Part shown: one piece after another, positions 47,137 to 48,469 of the stretch | Layout of the letters: every line of letters begins with the position of its first letter | Numbering within the stretch: the first letter of the stretch is position 1 | Source of the DNA: a virus | Strand: one strand, 5' to 3' | IMG/VR virus record: IMGVR_UViG_3300025598_000056 | Location: 1-48,469 of that record | DNA length: 48,469 nt | Position numbers and translations under genes: made by a program | The notes under the pieces: model-generated | What the model saw: only the letters and a program-made list of their open reading frames with translations | What the model was told of the DNA's origin: nothing | Database searches by the model: none

Positions 47137-47530
47137 ATGAGGAATCCGTGTTAATAACTATGTTACCAAATGTAAGTACGCCATCTGAAGTGCGTGTGCA
47201 AGTTGTTGAGTTTTTAAATTCAACAACTTGTGATAATTCAGGATCAACACCTATTGCATATTCGATAGGTACTAAACCAATTAAACCTGCATCTACAGGA
47301 TAGTGTCTGTGTTGATTATCGGCATATGTACCATCGCCCCAACGAGTTGAAAAACCAAGAACTTGATGGCCATGTACTTCACCAATAGGTTGTTCGAAAT
47401 ATTCACAAGATTTAAGAAGATCTTGCCAATCCAAGTCAGGAACTACATAACAAGGATCGCCAAGGACGTATTTGCCTGCTGCAACCTCTACACGAATGGT
47501 AGTAGGCGGTAATACATGCATTATTGTCAT
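47126..47530 (-). CDS. Conserved phage protein (GDPCYV family), unknown
   Basis: The 134-residue beta-rich protein begins IRVEVAAGKYVLGDPCYVVP and continues FSTRWGDGTYADNQHRHYPV, DAGLIGLVPIEYA. I recognise the GDPCYV, then T.yGDG.Y, then VDaG..g..p pattern from many phage and some bacterial proteins; no function is established. It has its own promoter (47576) and CGGAG ribosome binding site and opens a small operon of four genes. Confidence 0.7.
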   Translation of the reverse strand: MTIMHVLPPTTIRVEVAAGKYVLGDPCYVVPDLDWQDLLKSCEYFEQPIGEVHGHQVLGFSTRWGDGTYADNQHRHYPVDAGLIGLVPIEYAIGVDPELSQVVEFKNSTTCTRTSDGVLTFGNIVINTDSSYEE

Positions 47531-47575
47531 GATTTACTCCGTATTAAAAGTTAAGAATTAAGTTACTACATAAAC

Positions 47576-47604
47576 ATTATACCACAGATTACAGCTATCT
47601 CATA
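47576..47604 (-). promoter_or_regulatory. Promoter (extended -10) for the gene at 47530
   Basis: On the - strand TGTGGTATAATGT is identical to the core of the promoter at 44127 (TATAAT at 47576-47581). The -35 position (TATGAG) is poor. The leader shares taattcttaactttt with that of the DUF932 gene. Confidence 0.7.
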
Positions 47605-47637
47605 TCACTATGTAAAATAGTTTAAATCTTGATACTG

Positions 47638-47844
47638 TTAATAAAAACGATCGATGCGATCTTTGATTTTATTCACGAACATCTGTAAAGCAATGCCTTC
47701 CATCTCTACTACATCATCGAGATCTTCGGGCACGGAATACTCAGTGGCAACATCACGAAGACGCTCGATTGTGTCATCGAGGAATTCGTCTGCCATCTTA
47801 TCGCTGAGCGTGTCAGCTAGTTGTTTAAGTTCTTCGTTGGTCAT
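47638..47844 (-). CDS. Unknown acidic helical protein, 68 aa
   Basis: It begins MTNEELKQLADTLSDKMADE and continues FLDDTIERLRDVATEYSVPE, then EGIALQMFVNKIKDRIDRFY. It is strongly acidic and helical. I chose ATG 47844, in an ATGA overlap, over a start eight codons earlier. Its end lies before the promoter at 47576. Acidic small early proteins may mimic DNA or bind host factors, but nothing here proves that. Confidence 0.6.
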   Translation of the reverse strand: MTNEELKQLADTLSDKMADEFLDDTIERLRDVATEYSVPEDLDDVVEMEGIALQMFVNKIKDRIDRFY

Positions 47845-47981
47845 ACTTGCCCCGTTCTGTTCATCCAATCCGCATATTTCTCGGCATCGGATTCGTAATG
47901 AAAAAGTGCCATGATTTCACCATTCGGGTCTAGGATCGCATGTGGGAACTTGGCATCACTGCATGCTATTACTTCGAACAT
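47841..47981 (-). CDS. Small unknown protein, 46 aa
   Basis: It starts MFEVIACSDAKFPHAILDPN and continues GEIMALFHYESDAEKYADWM. The form (strand, helix, strand, helix with A.F...eDAE.YA.w) is a common small phage early protein pattern without known function. CAGGAG lies seven bases before the ATG, and the stop overlaps the next start. Confidence 0.7.
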   Translation of the reverse strand: MFEVIACSDAKFPHAILDPNGEIMALFHYESDAEKYADWMNRTGQV

Positions 47982-48005
47982 AGTGTTCTCCTGTTGTTGA
48001 CTAAG

Positions 48006-48021
48006 ACCACATCGCTGTGGT
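48006..48021. other. GNRA-type hairpin between early genes
   Basis: ACCACA and TGTGGT form a six-base stem closed on the - strand RNA by GCGA, a stable tetraloop. It lies between the stop at 48040 and the ribosome binding site of the gene at 47981. Without a U-tract it is more likely an RNA-stability or processing element. Confidence 0.5.
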
Positions 48022-48039
48022 TTCGCTCATTAGAGCTCA

Positions 48040-48216
48040 TCAGTTAGCCTGAGATTTCATATCTTTAAGAATGGCATCGATTTCTGCATATTCGCTTAGA
48101 GCCATGGTTGTAAACGGACTGGTACGTTTGTTTTCGATGGCTTGTTCTAGACTATCCATCTTTTTGTCGACCAGAACACTGAGCAGACCTATCTGATAGT
48201 AATCGAGTTGCTTCAT
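48040..48216 (-). CDS. Small unknown helical protein, 58 aa
   Basis: It starts MKQLDYYQIGLLSVLVDKKM and continues DSLEQAIENKRTSPFTTMAL, ending in a helix (EYAEIDAILKDMKSQAN). GAGGAG is eight bases before the ATG, inside the end of the upstream gene, and the starts and stops overlap (ATGA). Family unknown. Confidence 0.65.
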   Translation of the reverse strand: MKQLDYYQIGLLSVLVDKKMDSLEQAIENKRTSPFTTMALSEYAEIDAILKDMKSQAN

Positions 48217-48469
48217 GCTGTTAGCTCCTCGTCTGACATCCAGATCTTGTTCTTAACAAAAGTACCGAGGACGATGGCGCCTTCTACTTGAGGAGCATAC
48301 CAACGAATTTCATACTTAGAAGACTTATGACCAGGAACTAGCCAGATAGTGTAAGCCGCACCACCTTGACGTGGTTTGCGAAACCAATCGATTACTTCTA
48401 CAAGGTTGTCAGAGGTTTTCCACTCTGCATAGTTTGCACCATAGAAATGATGCGGGTTTTCTTGTGAGT
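48213..48469 (-). CDS. Unknown protein, 5'-partial (84 residues seen)
   Basis: The frame is open to the right edge of the window, so the start lies outside. The visible part includes NPHHFYGANYAEWKTSDNLV, EVIDWFRKPRQGGAAYTIWL and VPGHKSSKYEIRWYAPQVEG, ending IWMSDEELTA. It looks like a small alpha/beta phage early protein with a Y.iw.VPG......Y.I.wY.P pattern that I have seen without function. Confidence 0.6.
   Translation of the reverse strand, partial: SQENPHHFYGANYAEWKTSDNLVEVIDWFRKPRQGGAAYTIWLVPGHKSSKYEIRWYAPQVEGAIVLGTFVKNKIWMSDEELTA

Noticed and set aside
1-48469. Search for tRNA genes, integrase, terminase, portal and RNA polymerase
   Set aside because: I read both strands for clover-leaf T-loops and for the family motifs and saw none. 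Terminase and portal are expected left of the window.

Overview
The window is one long, gene-dense piece of a tailed double-stranded DNA phage, most likely a short-tailed (podovirus-like) phage of a Gram-negative bacterium. The reasons are these: a capsid, adaptor and nozzle gene set with no tape-measure, sheath or tail-tube genes; several candidate ejection proteins, one carrying an M15 peptidase domain; an endolysin preceded by small membrane proteins and a nested Rz/Rz1 spanin pair, which implies an outer membrane to breach; and a family-A DNA polymerase with a primase-helicase. Base composition is moderately AT-rich throughout. Host identity cannot be read from the sequence. A KorA/TrfB-like regulator and sigma70-type extended -10 promoters would suit a proteobacterial host, but that is inference. 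Terminase, portal, integrase, RNA polymerase and tRNA genes are not seen. The first two should lie left of base 1, so the window is not the whole genome.

Layout. Bases 1-29654 are all on the + strand and hold virion and lysis genes in this order: a Lys/Gly-rich protein and a GroES-like co-chaperonin; scaffold-like protein, head proteins and major capsid protein (0.5-4 kb); structural and Lys/Gly/His-rich proteins (4.1-7.7 kb), with strong stem-loops at 4072 and 6352; a connector-like protein with an inserted discoidin-like segment; a cluster of fibre genes (9.2-15.3 kb), one ending in an S74 intramolecular chaperone; a 2OG-Fe(II) oxygenase-like gene; the lysis cassette (17.0-18.8 kb); adaptor, fibre and nozzle/stabilisation genes (18.8-22.4 kb); an accessory cassette of two cupin-like proteins and a GNAT-like protein (22.6-24.4 kb); and four candidate internal/ejection proteins (24.4-29.7 kb).

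Bases 29639-48469 are all on the - strand and hold regulation, nucleotide metabolism and replication genes. Reading in the direction of transcription (right to left): a run of small unknown genes, a primase-helicase, a stand-alone DUF932 gene with its own promoter and terminator, small genes including phosphoribosyltransferase and MazG-like proteins, dCMP deaminase, a zinc-site protein that may bind ssDNA, DNA polymerase, a RecB/Cas4-like nuclease, a VRR-NUC nuclease, an SNF2-type helicase, nucleoside deoxyribosyltransferase, an HD phosphohydrolase, a divergent ThyX, and finally a KorA-like repressor. The two arms converge, and the last genes overlap by 16 bases.

Working together: the - arm would be the early programme (deoxynucleotide supply, replication, recombination), driven by at least four look-alike TGGTATAAT-type promoters. 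Two of these overlap inverted repeats of GTTTAC/GTAAAC, which resemble KorA operators. The + arm would be the late programme. Translation is tightly coupled, with many ATGA and TAATG overlaps. Several real genes are very short (35-58 codons), including ones at 15679, 18042, 32269, 40387, 42952, 46990, 47841 and 48040. No gene-free stretch exceeds 300 bases. The longest, 46213-46376, holds two hairpins and a tiny leader ORF.
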